A stretch of 64,000 bases of DNA. Source: Promicromonospora iranensis. Lineage in GTDB: Bacteria; Actinomycetota; Actinomycetes; Actinomycetales; Cellulomonadaceae. Positions 1 to 8,922 of the stretch are shown here, piece by piece. The notes below the pieces were generated by a model. That model made no database searches, had not been told where the DNA came from, and saw only the letters and a program-made list of their open reading frames with translations. How positions within the stretch are numbered: the first letter of the stretch is position 1; the number at the start of each line of letters is the position of its first letter. The translations under genes were made by a program, and so were the position numbers. Location: NCBI RefSeq assembly GCF_028994805.1, contig NZ_JAJQQP010000016.1:1-64000 (forward strand), given 5' to 3'.

Positions 1-59
1 CCTACAGCGCCGATGGTACTGCCCTGGAGACGGGGTGGGAGAGTAGGACGCCGCCGGAC
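1..59 (+). rRNA. rrf: 5S ribosomal RNA, 3' end (partial)
   Basis: The first 59 bases match the conserved 3' half of bacterial 5S rRNA, including the stretches GCGCCGATGGTACTG and GGGAGAGTAGGACG. The 5' half lies before the window. A long hairpin follows 13 bases later, so this is the end of an rRNA operon. Confidence 0.93.
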
Positions 60-71
60 AACCATTCCCAG

Positions 72-123
72 CAGGGGGTGGAACCAGCACAACCCTTACG
101 GGTGGTGCTGGTTCCACCCCCTG
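72..123. terminator. 19-bp perfect hairpin after the rRNA operon
   Basis: Positions 72-90 are an exact inverted repeat of 105-123, with a 14-base loop. There is no T-run on either side. Its place just after 5S rRNA and before the iclR promoter suggests an actinobacterial-type terminator without a U-tract. Confidence 0.75.
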
Positions 124-174
124 ACTGCATTCCCCCACAGAAACGCCCCGGTCAGCGCTCGGCCCCACCGTGTC

Positions 175-191
175 GTTCCGCACTGTGGAAT
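175..191. promoter_or_regulatory. Candidate IclR operator upstream of iclR
   Basis: GTTCCG-N4-GTGGAAT forms a TTCC-N7-GGAA dyad 50 bases before the iclR start. The same pattern lies before aceB at 1045-1061, and a weaker form before the permease at 6945-6961. IclR proteins usually bind such short palindromes and often repress themselves. The link to this regulator is inferred. Confidence 0.5.
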
Positions 192-240
192 GCTGTTTCC
201 GTTAGCCGATAGGTCCGGCGTTTCGGATGGGGAGGGACAC

Positions 241-987
241 GTGGCAGAGCCTGGTGTGCAGTCGGTCGAGCGAGCGCTCGATCTGCTCGAGATTCTGGCA
301 GAGCTCGGCGGTGATGCCGGCTTGAGCGAGCTGTCGGAGCAGTCCGGCCTGCCGCTGCCGACCATCCACCGTTTGATGCGCACCCTTGTCGCCCGCGGTT
401 ACGCCCGTCGGCTGCCGTCGCGTCGGTACGCGCTCGGCGCGCGGATGATCCGCCTGGGCGAGTCGGCCGGGCGCCAGCTCGGCGCCGGCGCCCGGCGCCA
501 CCTGGCGCGCGTGGCGCGCGAGCTCGGTGAGACGGCGAACCTCGCGATGCTCGACGGCGAGATGGCGGTCTACGTGGCGCAGGCGGCGTCGTCGCACTCG
601 ATGCGGATGTTCACCGAGGTAGGGCGGCGCGTGCATCTGCACAGCACCGGCGTCGGCAAGGCGCTCCTGGGCGAGCTGCCCGATGCGGCGGTCCGCGACA
701 TCGCGGACCGTGCGGGTCTGTCGCCGGCGACGGACCGGACGATCACCGACGTCGACGGGCTGCTCGCTGCGCTGGCCGAGATTCGCGAGCGCGGCTATGC
801 CGTGGACGACGGCGAGCAGGAGATCGGCGTGCGGTGCTTCGCGGTGATCGTGCCGGGCGCGCCGGTGCCGACGGCGCTGTCGGTGTCAGGGCCGGCAGCC
901 AGGGTGTCGTTCGAGTTCGGAGAGCGGGCAGTGCCGGTGCTGCACGAGGTGGCGCGCGATGTGGGTGCGGAGCTGTCCGAGGGCTGA
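241..987 (+). CDS. IclR-family transcriptional regulator
   Basis: This 248-residue protein has the normal IclR layout. An N-terminal winged helix-turn-helix covers roughly residues 10-65 and contains [17 protein letters not shown]-terminal effector-binding domain follows, with the family signature around [11 protein letters not shown] and [17 protein letters not shown]. The GTG start at 241 is chosen because GGGAGGG precedes it and because the homologous part begins there; an upstream extension would run into the 5S/terminator region. The gene is directly upstream of malate synthase and the glycolate oxidase genes on the same strand. It is therefore probably the local regulator of glyoxylate/glycolate use, comparable to IclR or AllR. 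A shared dyad before its own gene, aceB and the permease fits this. The effector is unknown. Confidence 0.9.
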   Translation: MAEPGVQSVERALDLLEILAELGGDAGLSELSEQSGLPLPTIHRLMRTLVARGYARRLPSRRYALGARMIRLGESAGRQLGAGARRHLARVARELGETANLAMLDGEMAVYVAQAASSHSMRMFTEVGRRVHLHSTGVGKALLGELPDAAVRDIADRAGLSPATDRTITDVDGLLAALAEIRERGYAVDDGEQEIGVRCFAVIVPGAPVPTALSVSGPAARVSFEFGERAVPVLHEVARDVGAELSEG

Positions 988-1044
988 CCGTCCCGTTGAC
1001 CGCGCCCCGTCGGGGACCTAGTGTTTTCGCTAGGAAGTATTTGG

Positions 1045-1061
1045 TTTCCGGATCGTGGAAT
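1045..1061. promoter_or_regulatory. Candidate IclR operator upstream of aceB
   Basis: TTTCCG-N4-GTGGAAT has the same spacing and outer bases as the site before iclR. It overlaps a second dyad, TCCGGATC at 1047-1054 matched by GATCCGGA at 1069-1076. The pair sits 28-57 bases before the aceB start, where a regulator could act on the promoter. Confidence 0.5.
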
Positions 1062-1103
1062 AGCAAGAGATCCGGACCATGTCACTCGAGCGAGGGAAGA
1101 CAC

Positions 1104-2690
1104 GTGGACACTCCGGACGGCCTCACGATCACCGGCGACATCGCACCCCGCGCGGAGGAGGTGCTCACGCCACGCGCGCTGGAGCTGATCGTCGCCCTGC
1201 ACCGCGCGCTGGACGACCGACGGCTCGAGCTCCTCGAGGCCCGGCAGCGGCGGGTCGCGGACCTGGCTGCCGGCGGGACGCTGGACTTCCTGCCCGAGAC
1301 GAGGCACATCCGCGAGGACCCGACGTGGCGCGTCGCCCCGCCGGCGCCCGGTATCGAGGACCGCCGGTGCGAGATCACGGGGCCCACCGACCGCAAGATG
1401 ACCATCAACGCGCTGAACTCCGGCGCCAAGGCGTGGCTCGCTGACCACGAGGACGCGAACACTCCGCAGTGGAGCGCGGTGGTGGGCGGGCAGCTCAACC
1501 TGCTCGACGCGATCAACCGCACCATCGACTTCACCGGCGAGAACGGCAAGCACTACGCGCTGAAGCCCGACGAGGAGCTGGCCACGATCATCGTGCGCCC
1601 GCGCGGCTGGCACCTGCCGGAGAAGCACGTCCTGGTGGACGGCCGCCCGGTGTCGGGCAGCCTGGTGGACTTCGCGCTCTACCTCGCGACCGCCGGCCTG
1701 CGGCAGATCGAGAAGGGCCAGGGGCCCTACTTCTACCTGCCGAAGATGGAGTCGCACCTGGAGGCACGGCTCTGGAACGACGCGTTCGTGCTGGCCCAGG
1801 ACTTCCTCGGCATCCCGCAGGGCACCATCCGGGCCACCGTCCTCATCGAGACCTACCCCGCGGCGTTCGAGATGGAGGAGATCCTCTACGAGCTGCGCGA
1901 GCACAGCTCCGGCCTGAACGCCGGGCGCTGGGACTTCATGTTCTCGGTGATCAAGTCGTTCCGGACGCGGGGCATCGAGTTCATGCTGCCGGATCGCAAC
2001 GCCGTCACCATGACCGTGCCGTTCATGCGCGCGTACACCGAGCTGCTGGTCAAGACCTGCCACACCCGGGGCGCACACGCCATCGGTGGCATGGCCGCGT
2101 TCATCCCGAGCCGTGACGAGGCGGTCAACGAGGCCGCGTTCGCGAAGGTCCGTGACGACAAGACCCGCGAGGCCGACGACGGGTTCGACGGGTCGTGGGT
2201 GGCGCACCCCGGCATGGTGGAGCTCTGCAAGGAGGTCTTCACGTCGGTGCTGGGCGACAAGCCGAACCAGATCGACCGTACGCGCGAGGAGGTGCAGGTC
2301 ACCGCAGCACAGCTGCTCGATGTCGCGAGCACGCCCGGCGACGTCACCGAGGCCGGCCTGCGGAACAACATCTCGGTGGGCATCCAGTACCTCAAGGCAT
2401 GGCTCGGTGGCCTGGGTGCCGTCGCGATCTTCAACCTCATGGAGGACGCCGCCACCGCCGAGATCTCGCGGTCACAGGTGTGGCAGTGGCTGCACAACGA
2501 CGTGACGCTCGCCGACACCGGCCACCAGGTCACGCGCGAGCTGATCGACCGGATCGTCGAGGAGGAGATCGCCAAGCTGCCGGGCGACGCGGCAGACTAC
2601 GAGGAGGCGAAGCAGACGTTCCTCGAGGTGGCGGTGGCGGACGAGTACGCGGACTTCCTGACCCTCCCGGCCTACGCCCGCATGGCCTGA
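1104..2690 (+). CDS. aceB: Malate synthase A
   Basis: The product condenses glyoxylate with acetyl-CoA to malate, the last step of the glyoxylate bypass and of glycolate assimilation. The protein is 528 residues, normal for the A isoform; the G isoform is about 720. Family signatures are present: [26 protein letters not shown], the MDAAT-like block in [16 protein letters not shown], and [14 protein letters not shown]. The GTG start at 1104 has GAGGGA six bases upstream. An IclR regulator precedes it and glycolate oxidase subunits follow on the same strand, which together make a pathway from glycolate to malate. A perfect hairpin follows the stop. Confidence 0.96.
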   Translation: MDTPDGLTITGDIAPRAEEVLTPRALELIVALHRALDDRRLELLEARQRRVADLAAGGTLDFLPETRHIREDPTWRVAPPAPGIEDRRCEITGPTDRKMTINALNSGAKAWLADHEDANTPQWSAVVGGQLNLLDAINRTIDFTGENGKHYALKPDEELATIIVRPRGWHLPEKHVLVDGRPVSGSLVDFALYLATAGLRQIEKGQGPYFYLPKMESHLEARLWNDAFVLAQDFLGIPQGTIRATVLIETYPAAFEMEEILYELREHSSGLNAGRWDFMFSVIKSFRTRGIEFMLPDRNAVTMTVPFMRAYTELLVKTCHTRGAHAIGGMAAFIPSRDEAVNEAAFAKVRDDKTREADDGFDGSWVAHPGMVELCKEVFTSVLGDKPNQIDRTREEVQVTAAQLLDVASTPGDVTEAGLRNNISVGIQYLKAWLGGLGAVAIFNLMEDAATAEISRSQVWQWLHNDVTLADTGHQVTRELIDRIVEEEIAKLPGDAADYEEAKQTFLEVAVADEYADFLTLPAYARMA

Positions 2691-2700
2691 CATGCCGCGG

Positions 2701-2757
2701 TGAGTGCTGGCTATCTGTGCTTCAAACCGCTTCTGGAGCACAGATAGCCAGCACTCA
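2701..2757. repeat. Palindromic element, copy 1 (20-bp perfect stem)
   Basis: TGAGTGCTGG begins a 20-bp perfect stem (2701-2720 with 2738-2757) around a 17-base loop. Both outer ends are near-identical to the element at 33156-33219: GAGTGCTGG outside, CCAGCACTCAACG on the other side. Here it lies between aceB and glcD, where it may end aceB transcription. The loop differs between copies while the stems co-vary, which suggests a mobile or spreading palindrome. Confidence 0.8.
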
Positions 2758-2792
2758 ACGGGGAGGTAGTGGTTCGCGACGAGGAGGTTGCC

Positions 2793-4268
2793 ATGGTCGG
2801 GAATGCGTCGGCGGCGTTGGACGTCGTGATCGCCGAGCTCGTCGACGCGCTGGGCGGTGAGCGGGTCATCACGGATCGGCAGCGTCGTCGGACGTACGAG
2901 TGCGACGGGCTCGCGGCCTACCGGGTGGTCCCCGGCGTGGTGGTTCTCGCCCAGAGCGCCGACGACGTCGCGGCGTCGGTCCGGGCCTGCGCGCGGCACG
3001 CCGTGCCGTTCGTCGCGCGGGGCTCGGGCACCGGGCTGTCGGGCGGGGCGCTGCCGCACTCCGAGGGTGTGCTCGTGGTGATGTCGCAGATGCGGACGAT
3101 CCGGGAGGCCGACGTCGAGAACCAGCGTGCCGTCGTCGACCCGGGGGTGATCAACCTGCAGCTCACCGCGGCGACCAGCCCGGACGGCTACTACTTCGCG
3201 CCCGATCCCTCCAGCCAGTCCGTGTGCTCGATCGGCGGCAACGTCGCCGAGAACTCCGGTGGCGCCCACTGCCTGAAGTACGGCTTCACCACCAACCACG
3301 TCACCGGCGTGGACCTGGTGACACCCGCCGGCGAGCAGGTGGAGATCGGCGGCAAGGCGCCGGACCCGCCGGGGTACGACCTGCTCGGCGCCCTCGTGGG
3401 CAGCGAGGGCACGCTCGGCATCGTCACCGCCGCCACCGTGCGGCTGACCCGCCTGCCCCAGGAGGTGCGGACGCTGCTCGCGGCCTTCCGGTCCATGGAC
3501 GACGCCGGAGCCGCGACCTCCGCGATCATCGCCGCCGGGGTGATCCCCGCCGCCATCGAGATGATGGACGCCCTGGCGATCGAGGCCGCGGAGGCGGCGG
3601 TGCACTGCAACTACCCGGCCGGCGCGGGTGCGGTCCTCGTGGTCGAGCTGGACGGGCCCTCGCCCGACGTCGCGGGGGAGTTCGACGACGTGGTGCGTCT
3701 GTGCGAAGAGGCGGGCTCGTTCGAGGTGCGTGTCGCGGCGGACGACGACGAGCGTGCCCTGATCTGGAAGGGCCGCAAGTCAGCCTTCGCCGCGGTCGGC
3801 CGGATCAGCCCGGACTACATCGTCCAGGACGGCGTGATCCCACGGACGGCGCTGCCCCTGGTGCTGCGCCAGATCGCCGCGCTCGGCGAGAGCGCGGGCG
3901 TGCGGGTCGCGAACGTCTTCCACGCCGGCGACGGCAACCTGCATCCCCTCGTGCTGTTCGACGGTGCGGTCGAGGGCGCCGTCGAGCGGGCCGAGGCGGT
4001 GGCGGGCGGCATCCTCGACCTGTGCCTGGAGCACGGCGGCTCCATCACCGGCGAGCACGGCGTGGGTGCGGACAAGGCCAAGCACATGCCGCGCATGTTC
4101 ACGCCCGACGACCTGGAGACCATGCAGGCGGTGCGCTGCGCCTTCGATCCCGAGGGCATCTCCAACCCGGGCAAGGTGTTCCCGACACCACGGCTGTGCG
4201 GGGAGCAGCCGGGCCGGCACCGGGGTGCGCACCCGCTGGCGGAGTCCGGCGTGGCGGAGGTCTTCTGA
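2793..4268 (+). CDS. glcD: FAD-linked glycolate/lactate oxidase subunit GlcD
   Basis: This 491-residue flavoprotein belongs to the FAD_binding_4 / FAD-oxidase_C family. The FAD-binding half (about residues 35-215) shows VARGSGTGLSGGALP and CSIGGNVAENSGGAHCLKYG. The C-terminal substrate half has VFHAGDGNLHP and GEHGVGADKAK, the usual catalytic region of GlcD and D-lactate dehydrogenases. The ATG at 2793 has GAGGAGG five bases upstream. It overlaps the next gene by TGATG, so glcDEF is one translationally coupled unit. It probably oxidises glycolate (or D-lactate) to glyoxylate (or pyruvate), passing electrons to the Fe-S subunit GlcF. The exact 2-hydroxy acid cannot be told from sequence, but malate synthase next door favours glycolate. 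Confidence 0.92.
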   Translation: MVGNASAALDVVIAELVDALGGERVITDRQRRRTYECDGLAAYRVVPGVVVLAQSADDVAASVRACARHAVPFVARGSGTGLSGGALPHSEGVLVVMSQMRTIREADVENQRAVVDPGVINLQLTAATSPDGYYFAPDPSSQSVCSIGGNVAENSGGAHCLKYGFTTNHVTGVDLVTPAGEQVEIGGKAPDPPGYDLLGALVGSEGTLGIVTAATVRLTRLPQEVRTLLAAFRSMDDAGAATSAIIAAGVIPAAIEMMDALAIEAAEAAVHCNYPAGAGAVLVVELDGPSPDVAGEFDDVVRLCEEAGSFEVRVAADDDERALIWKGRKSAFAAVGRISPDYIVQDGVIPRTALPLVLRQIAALGESAGVRVANVFHAGDGNLHPLVLFDGAVEGAVERAEAVAGGILDLCLEHGGSITGEHGVGADKAKHMPRMFTPDDLETMQAVRCAFDPEGISNPGKVFPTPRLCGEQPGRHRGAHPLAESGVAEVF

Positions 4269-5548
4269 TGGCCGACCTGCAGCGGCTCGAGGACACGCTG
4301 AAGCGGGACGGCGGCCAGGTCCGGGACGCGGGACCGGAGGACGCGGTGGACGGCGTGCCGGCGACCGCGGTCGCCCGACCGGTGTCGGCGGACGGGGTGG
4401 CGGCCGTGCTGCGCGAGACGACCGCCCAGGGACTGGCCACCGTGGCGCGCGGGGCCGGTACGGCCCTGGACTGGGGCGCGCCGCCCGAGCGCGTCGACCT
4501 GATCCTGGACACCACGGGCCTGGACCGCCTCGTGGAGCACGGCTCGGGCGACCTGGTGGTGGTGGCCGAGGCGGGCCTGCCTGTCGCGACCCTGGCGGAG
4601 ACCGTCCGGGCCGCGGGGCAGGAGCTGGTGGTGGACCTGCCGCCGGAGCGGCTCGCGGCCGGCTCGACCGTGGGCGGGGCGCTGTCGACGGGAGCGTCCG
4701 GACCCCGCCGGCTGCAGCGCGGCGGGATCCGCGACCTGGTCCTCGGGGCGACCGTCGTGCTCGCCGACGGCACCGTCGCGTCGTCCGGTGGCAAGGTCGT
4801 CAAGAATGTCGCCGGGTACGACCTGGCCAAGCTGCTGACCGGTGCGTACGGCACCCTCGGCATCGTGGTCCGGGCCGCGTTCCGGCTGCACCCCGTCCGG
4901 CCCGACCGGGCGTTCGTCGTTGCCACCGGCCCGTCGGCCGATGTCGCGGCGCGTGCCCGCGGCGTCGTCGGGTCGCAGCTGGCGCCGGCCGCCGTGGAGC
5001 TCGACCGGCCCGTGGGCAGCGAGGTCGCCGAGGTGGCCGTGCTGCTGGAGGGCACCGGGGGCGCCGTCGGGCAGCGGGCTGCCGCCGTGGTCGAGATCTT
5101 GGGCGGGCGGGTCCAAGGGGAGCCACCCGAGTGGTGGGCGGCGCTGCCGGGTGCGGAGGTCTCGACAGGCTCGACCCGCGGGGGCGGAGACGTTACCTAT
5201 GCCAAGGCGACCGCCACCCTCACCGGGGTGGCCGACCTGCTGGCCGCGGCCCAGGACGCCGAGCAGCGGTACGGCGTCGGCGTGGCGTTGCGGGGGAGCG
5301 CCGGCGGGGTGCTGCACGCGGCGGTGACGGGGACACCCGAGGCGACGGCGGCCGCCGTCGGGCACCTGCGGGGGGCCGCGTCCAGCCCGCGCGAGGGAAC
5401 CGTCACGGTGCTGCGGGCGTCACGCGAGGTGCGTGCGGCGCTCGACGCCTGGGGGCCCGTGGGCGGGCTCGACCTGATGCGCGCGATCAAGAGCCGGCTC
5501 GATCCGGGGCGCAACGTCGCGCCCGGCCGATTCGTGGGAGGCATCTGA
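4268..5548 (+). CDS. glcE: FAD-binding glycolate oxidase subunit GlcE
   Basis: The 426-residue protein carries a single FAD_binding_4 domain and a short C-terminal part, as expected for GlcE, the second flavin-binding subunit. Visible signatures are ARGAGTALDWG and SGGKVVKNVAGYDLAKLLTG, followed by AYGTLGIV. It begins in a TGATG overlap with glcD and ends in another with glcF. A 19-base dispersed repeat (5159-5177) lies in frame and is translated as VSTGSTR in a variable part of the C-terminal half. The subunit is needed with GlcD and GlcF in the characterised E. coli glycolate oxidase. Confidence 0.88.
   Translation: MADLQRLEDTLKRDGGQVRDAGPEDAVDGVPATAVARPVSADGVAAVLRETTAQGLATVARGAGTALDWGAPPERVDLILDTTGLDRLVEHGSGDLVVVAEAGLPVATLAETVRAAGQELVVDLPPERLAAGSTVGGALSTGASGPRRLQRGGIRDLVLGATVVLADGTVASSGGKVVKNVAGYDLAKLLTGAYGTLGIVVRAAFRLHPVRPDRAFVVATGPSADVAARARGVVGSQLAPAAVELDRPVGSEVAEVAVLLEGTGGAVGQRAAAVVEILGGRVQGEPPEWWAALPGAEVSTGSTRGGGDVTYAKATATLTGVADLLAAAQDAEQRYGVGVALRGSAGGVLHAAVTGTPEATAAAVGHLRGAASSPREGTVTVLRASREVRAALDAWGPVGGLDLMRAIKSRLDPGRNVAPGRFVGGI
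5159..5177. repeat. Dispersed 19-mer, copy 1
   Basis: GGTCTCGACAGGCTCGACC occurs here inside glcE and identically at 19744-19762 inside the MraY-like gene. Both copies are in the same reading frame and give VSTGST. Similar short repeats are common in Micrococcales genomes; what spreads them is not visible here. Confidence 0.7.
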
Positions 5549-6885
5549 TGACCGAGGCGAAGCCGGACCTGCTGGGCTCGTTCGACGGGAAGGGAGCCTT
5601 CGACGAGCACCATCCGCCGGCCCGCGAGCTCGTGGACGACTGCGTGCACTGCGGGTTCTGCCTGCCCGCCTGTCCGACGTACTCGCTGTGGGGCGAGGAG
5701 ATGGACTCGCCGCGCGGGCGGATCTACCTGATGAAGGAAGGGCTCGAGGGCGAGCCCATGTCGCAGTCCCTGGTGCAGCACGTCGACGCGTGCCTCGGCT
5801 GCATGGCGTGCGTGACCGCGTGCCCGTCCGGGGTGCAGTACGACAAGCTGGTCGAGGCGACGCGGCAGCAGGTCGAACGGCGCGGCGCCGAGCACCGCAC
5901 GCGCGCGCAGCGGCTGCTGCGGTCGGCGATCTTCGCGCTGTTCCCCCGGCCCGAGCGGCTGCGGCTGGTCCGGCCGTTCCTCGCGCTGTACCAGCGCAGC
6001 GGGCTGTCGCGGCTGGTGCGGCCGGTGCTCGCGCGCGTATCCCCGACACTGGCGACCATGGAGGCCATCGCGCCGCCCGTGGGTCCGCGGATCCCGGTGC
6101 CCGCGCTGGTGCCCGCCGTCGGCGTGCAGCGGATGACCGTCGGGATGCTGCTCGGCTGCGTGCAGCGGGAGTTCTACCCGGGGGTCAACGCCGCGACGGC
6201 GCGGGTGCTCGCCGCGGAGGGGTGCGAGGTCGTGGTGCCGCCGGACCAGGGGTGCTGCGGCGCGTTGTCCGTGCACGCCGGGCGGGAGACGGAAGGACTC
6301 GACTACGCGCGAGCGCTCATCGACACGTTCGAGGGTGCGGGCGTGGAGCGGATCGTGGCGAACTCCGCAGGGTGCGGTTCCACGATGAAGGACTACGCGG
6401 ACCTGCTGGCGGACGACCCCGGGTACGCGGAGCGCGCAGCGGCTTTTGCGGCGCGGACCCGCGACATCTCGGAGGTGCTGGCGGAGCTGGAGCCGGTGGC
6501 GACACGGCATCCGCTGCCGATGACCGTCGCGTACCACGACGCCTGCCACCTACGGCACGCCCAGGGCGTGAAGGTACAGCCGCGCTCGGTGCTCGCGACG
6601 ATCCCGGGCCTGGTGGTCAAGGAGATCGCCGACGGGGACATGTGCTGCGGGTCGGCAGGCATCTACAACCTGACCAACCCGGAGCCGGCGCGCCAGCTGG
6701 GCGACCGGAAGGCCGCCAACGTCGTGGCGACGGGTGCGGAGCTGCTGGTCACGTCGAACCCGGGATGTCTGCTGCAGATCACCGACGCGCTGCGACGGCA
6801 GGGGCGGGAGATGCGATCCGCGCACATGGTGCTGGTGCTCGACGCGTCCCTGCGCGGTGCCAGGCCGGAGACGCTGCGCGGGTGA
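5548..6885 (+). CDS. glcF: Glycolate oxidase iron-sulfur subunit GlcF
   Basis: This 445-residue electron-transfer subunit has two [4Fe-4S] ferredoxin motifs near the N-terminus, CVHCGFCLPACP and CLGCMACVTACP. Two CCG (cysteine-rich) domains follow, with GCCGALSVHAG and MCCGSAGIYNL. Length and layout match GlcF and the LldE/LutA-like electron carriers. It starts in a TGATG overlap with glcE. It should accept electrons from the GlcD/GlcE flavins and pass them to the membrane quinone pool. Confidence 0.93.
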   Translation: MTEAKPDLLGSFDGKGAFDEHHPPARELVDDCVHCGFCLPACPTYSLWGEEMDSPRGRIYLMKEGLEGEPMSQSLVQHVDACLGCMACVTACPSGVQYDKLVEATRQQVERRGAEHRTRAQRLLRSAIFALFPRPERLRLVRPFLALYQRSGLSRLVRPVLARVSPTLATMEAIAPPVGPRIPVPALVPAVGVQRMTVGMLLGCVQREFYPGVNAATARVLAAEGCEVVVPPDQGCCGALSVHAGRETEGLDYARALIDTFEGAGVERIVANSAGCGSTMKDYADLLADDPGYAERAAAFAARTRDISEVLAELEPVATRHPLPMTVAYHDACHLRHAQGVKVQPRSVLATIPGLVVKEIADGDMCCGSAGIYNLTNPEPARQLGDRKAANVVATGAELLVTSNPGCLLQITDALRRQGREMRSAHMVLVLDASLRGARPETLRG

Positions 6886-6944
6886 GTCCGGGTACTCCCG
6901 TTCGCCGGAGGTAACTGCTACGTTTGTCGGCACGTGGAGTGATA

Positions 6945-6961
6945 GTTCCGACATGCGAAAT
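6945..6961. promoter_or_regulatory. Weaker candidate IclR operator upstream of the permease
   Basis: GTTCCG-N4-GCGAAAT matches the sites before iclR and aceB fully in the left half and at five of seven bases in the right half. It lies 45 bases before the permease start, the same promoter-proximal position as the other two sites. Confidence 0.35.
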
Positions 6962-7005
6962 TGTCAGCGAACCCGACCCGGCAGCGTGGCCGGACTGGAG
7001 CCACC

Positions 7006-8826
7006 ATGGACAACCTCGGCGTCCTCGCCCTGCTAGCCCTCCTCCCGATCCTCGTCGTCGGTACCCTGCTGCTCGGCTTCCGCTGGCCCGCCCGGACGGC
7101 GATGCCCGTCGGCCTCGCGGTGGTCGTGGTCGTCGCACTGTTCGCGTGGAAGATGTCACTGGTCGCCGTCAGTGCGTCCATCGTCCAGGGGCTGCTGATC
7201 GCCGTCGGCCTGCTCTGGATCATCTTCGGCGCGCTGCTCATGCTGGAGACCCTGACCAAGAGCGGCGCGCTGCAGACGATCCGCGCCGGCTTCACCACGA
7301 TCAGCCCGGACCGGCGGGTGCAGGTGATCATCGTCGCCTGGCTGTTCGGGTCGTTCATCGAGGGCGCCGCCGGGTTCGGTACACCCGCCGCCGTCGTCGC
7401 GCCGCTGCTGCTGCTGGCGCTCGGCTTCCCGGCGGCCGCCGCCGTGATGGCGGGGCTCATCATCCAGTCCACCCCGGTCAGCTTCGGAGCGGTCGGGACG
7501 CCGATGCTGACCGGGCTCGGGACCGGCCTGGCGGACACCTCCGGCGCACTGGCGCCCGAGGTCCAGGCTCGGGCCGACGCGCTCGGGCTGGACCACCTCG
7601 GCTTCGTCGCCCACACCGCCACGCAGGTCGCGACCATCCACGCGATCGTCGGCATCCTGGTGCCGCTCATCCTGGTCACCCTGATGTGCGGCTTCTACGG
7701 TGAGAAGCGGTCGTTCCGCTCGGGCCTCGCCGTCGCGCCGTTCGCGGTCTACGCGGCGCTCGCGATGATCGTGCCCTACGTGACGGTGGCCTACCTGCTC
7801 GGGCCGGAGTTCCCGGCCATGCTCGGCGGGTTCCTCGGGCTGGTGCTCGTGATGTTCACCTCCTCCAAGGGCTTCCTCATGCCGAGGGACGTGTGGGACT
7901 TCCCGCCGCGTGAGCGCTGGAGCGACCGGTGGATGGGCACCGTCGACCCCACGAAGGAAGCGGCCACGCTCACGCGCAACATGTCGATGGTCCGGGCCTG
8001 GTCGCCGTACGTGATCGTCGCGGCGCTGCTGCTCGTCACCCGGAACGTCCCGGCGATCAAGGAGTTCCTGACCGGGCCGGCGGTGCTCCCGGTGGACAAC
8101 ATCTTCGGCACCGGGATCAGCCAGAACATGGAGCTCCTGTACTCGCCGGGTGCGATCTTCCTGCTCGCGTGCCTCATCACCTACGCACTGCACGGCATGA
8201 AGGGCGAGCAGATCAGGGCCTCGTGGAAGGTGGCGGGCGGACAGCTCGGTGGTGCGGCGTTCGCGCTGCTGTGCGCGGTGCCGCTGGTGCGGATCTTCAT
8301 CAACTCGGGACCGGACTTCAACGCTGCCGGCATCGACTCGATGCCCGTCACCGTGGCGCAGGCCGCCGCTGACGTCGCCGGGCAGGGCTGGCCGATCGTG
8401 TCACCCTTCATCGGCGCGCTCGGGGCATTCGTGGCCGGCTCCAACACGGTGTCCAACATGATGTTCGCGCTGTTCCAGTTCAACACCGGGCTGGGGATCG
8501 GCGCGTCGTCGCCCGAGACGGTGGCCGCCCTGCAGGCGGTGGGCGGCGCCGCGGGCAACATGGTGGCCGTGCACAACGTGGTCGCCGCGGCGGCGACGGT
8601 CGGGCTGCTCGGACGGGAGGGCGACCTGATCCGCAAGACGATCCTGCCGATGACGTACTACTGCCTCGCGGCGGGAGGCGTCGGGTACCTGTGGATCTTC
8701 GGGTTCGCGTTCAACGCCGGGATGGTCGTGCTGCTCGTCGTGATCGCCGCCCTGACCCTGACGGCGATGCGGATGCTGCGCAAGCCCGACGCTCTCAACC
8801 CCGAGGTCGCGCCGGTGCGGGTGTGA
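7006..8826 (+). CDS. lctP: L-lactate/glycolate permease, LctP family
   Basis: The 606-residue protein is almost wholly hydrophobic, with about 13-14 predicted membrane segments. Family motifs include [33 protein letters not shown] and [17 protein letters not shown]. This family (LldP/GlcA) imports L-lactate, D-lactate and glycolate with protons. The ATG at 7006 has GGAG five bases before it. It follows glcDEF after a 120-base gap that holds its own operator-like site. It is therefore probably the uptake step for the oxidase substrate and may be co-regulated rather than strictly co-transcribed. Confidence 0.93.
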   Translation: MDNLGVLALLALLPILVVGTLLLGFRWPARTAMPVGLAVVVVVALFAWKMSLVAVSASIVQGLLIAVGLLWIIFGALLMLETLTKSGALQTIRAGFTTISPDRRVQVIIVAWLFGSFIEGAAGFGTPAAVVAPLLLLALGFPAAAAVMAGLIIQSTPVSFGAVGTPMLTGLGTGLADTSGALAPEVQARADALGLDHLGFVAHTATQVATIHAIVGILVPLILVTLMCGFYGEKRSFRSGLAVAPFAVYAALAMIVPYVTVAYLLGPEFPAMLGGFLGLVLVMFTSSKGFLMPRDVWDFPPRERWSDRWMGTVDPTKEAATLTRNMSMVRAWSPYVIVAALLLVTRNVPAIKEFLTGPAVLPVDNIFGTGISQNMELLYSPGAIFLLACLITYALHGMKGEQIRASWKVAGGQLGGAAFALLCAVPLVRIFINSGPDFNAAGIDSMPVTVAQAAADVAGQGWPIVSPFIGALGAFVAGSNTVSNMMFALFQFNTGLGIGASSPETVAALQAVGGAAGNMVAVHNVVAAAATVGLLGREGDLIRKTILPMTYYCLAAGGVGYLWIFGFAFNAGMVVLLVVIAALTLTAMRMLRKPDALNPEVAPVRV

Positions 8827-8922
8827 TCCCGCTGTCGGCCGCGCACGTCACAGCCTTTCGACCCCAGGAGACGGCCGCCCGCATGGGAGAATGGGCGGGC
8901 ATCTGTCATCGAAGGGAACACC

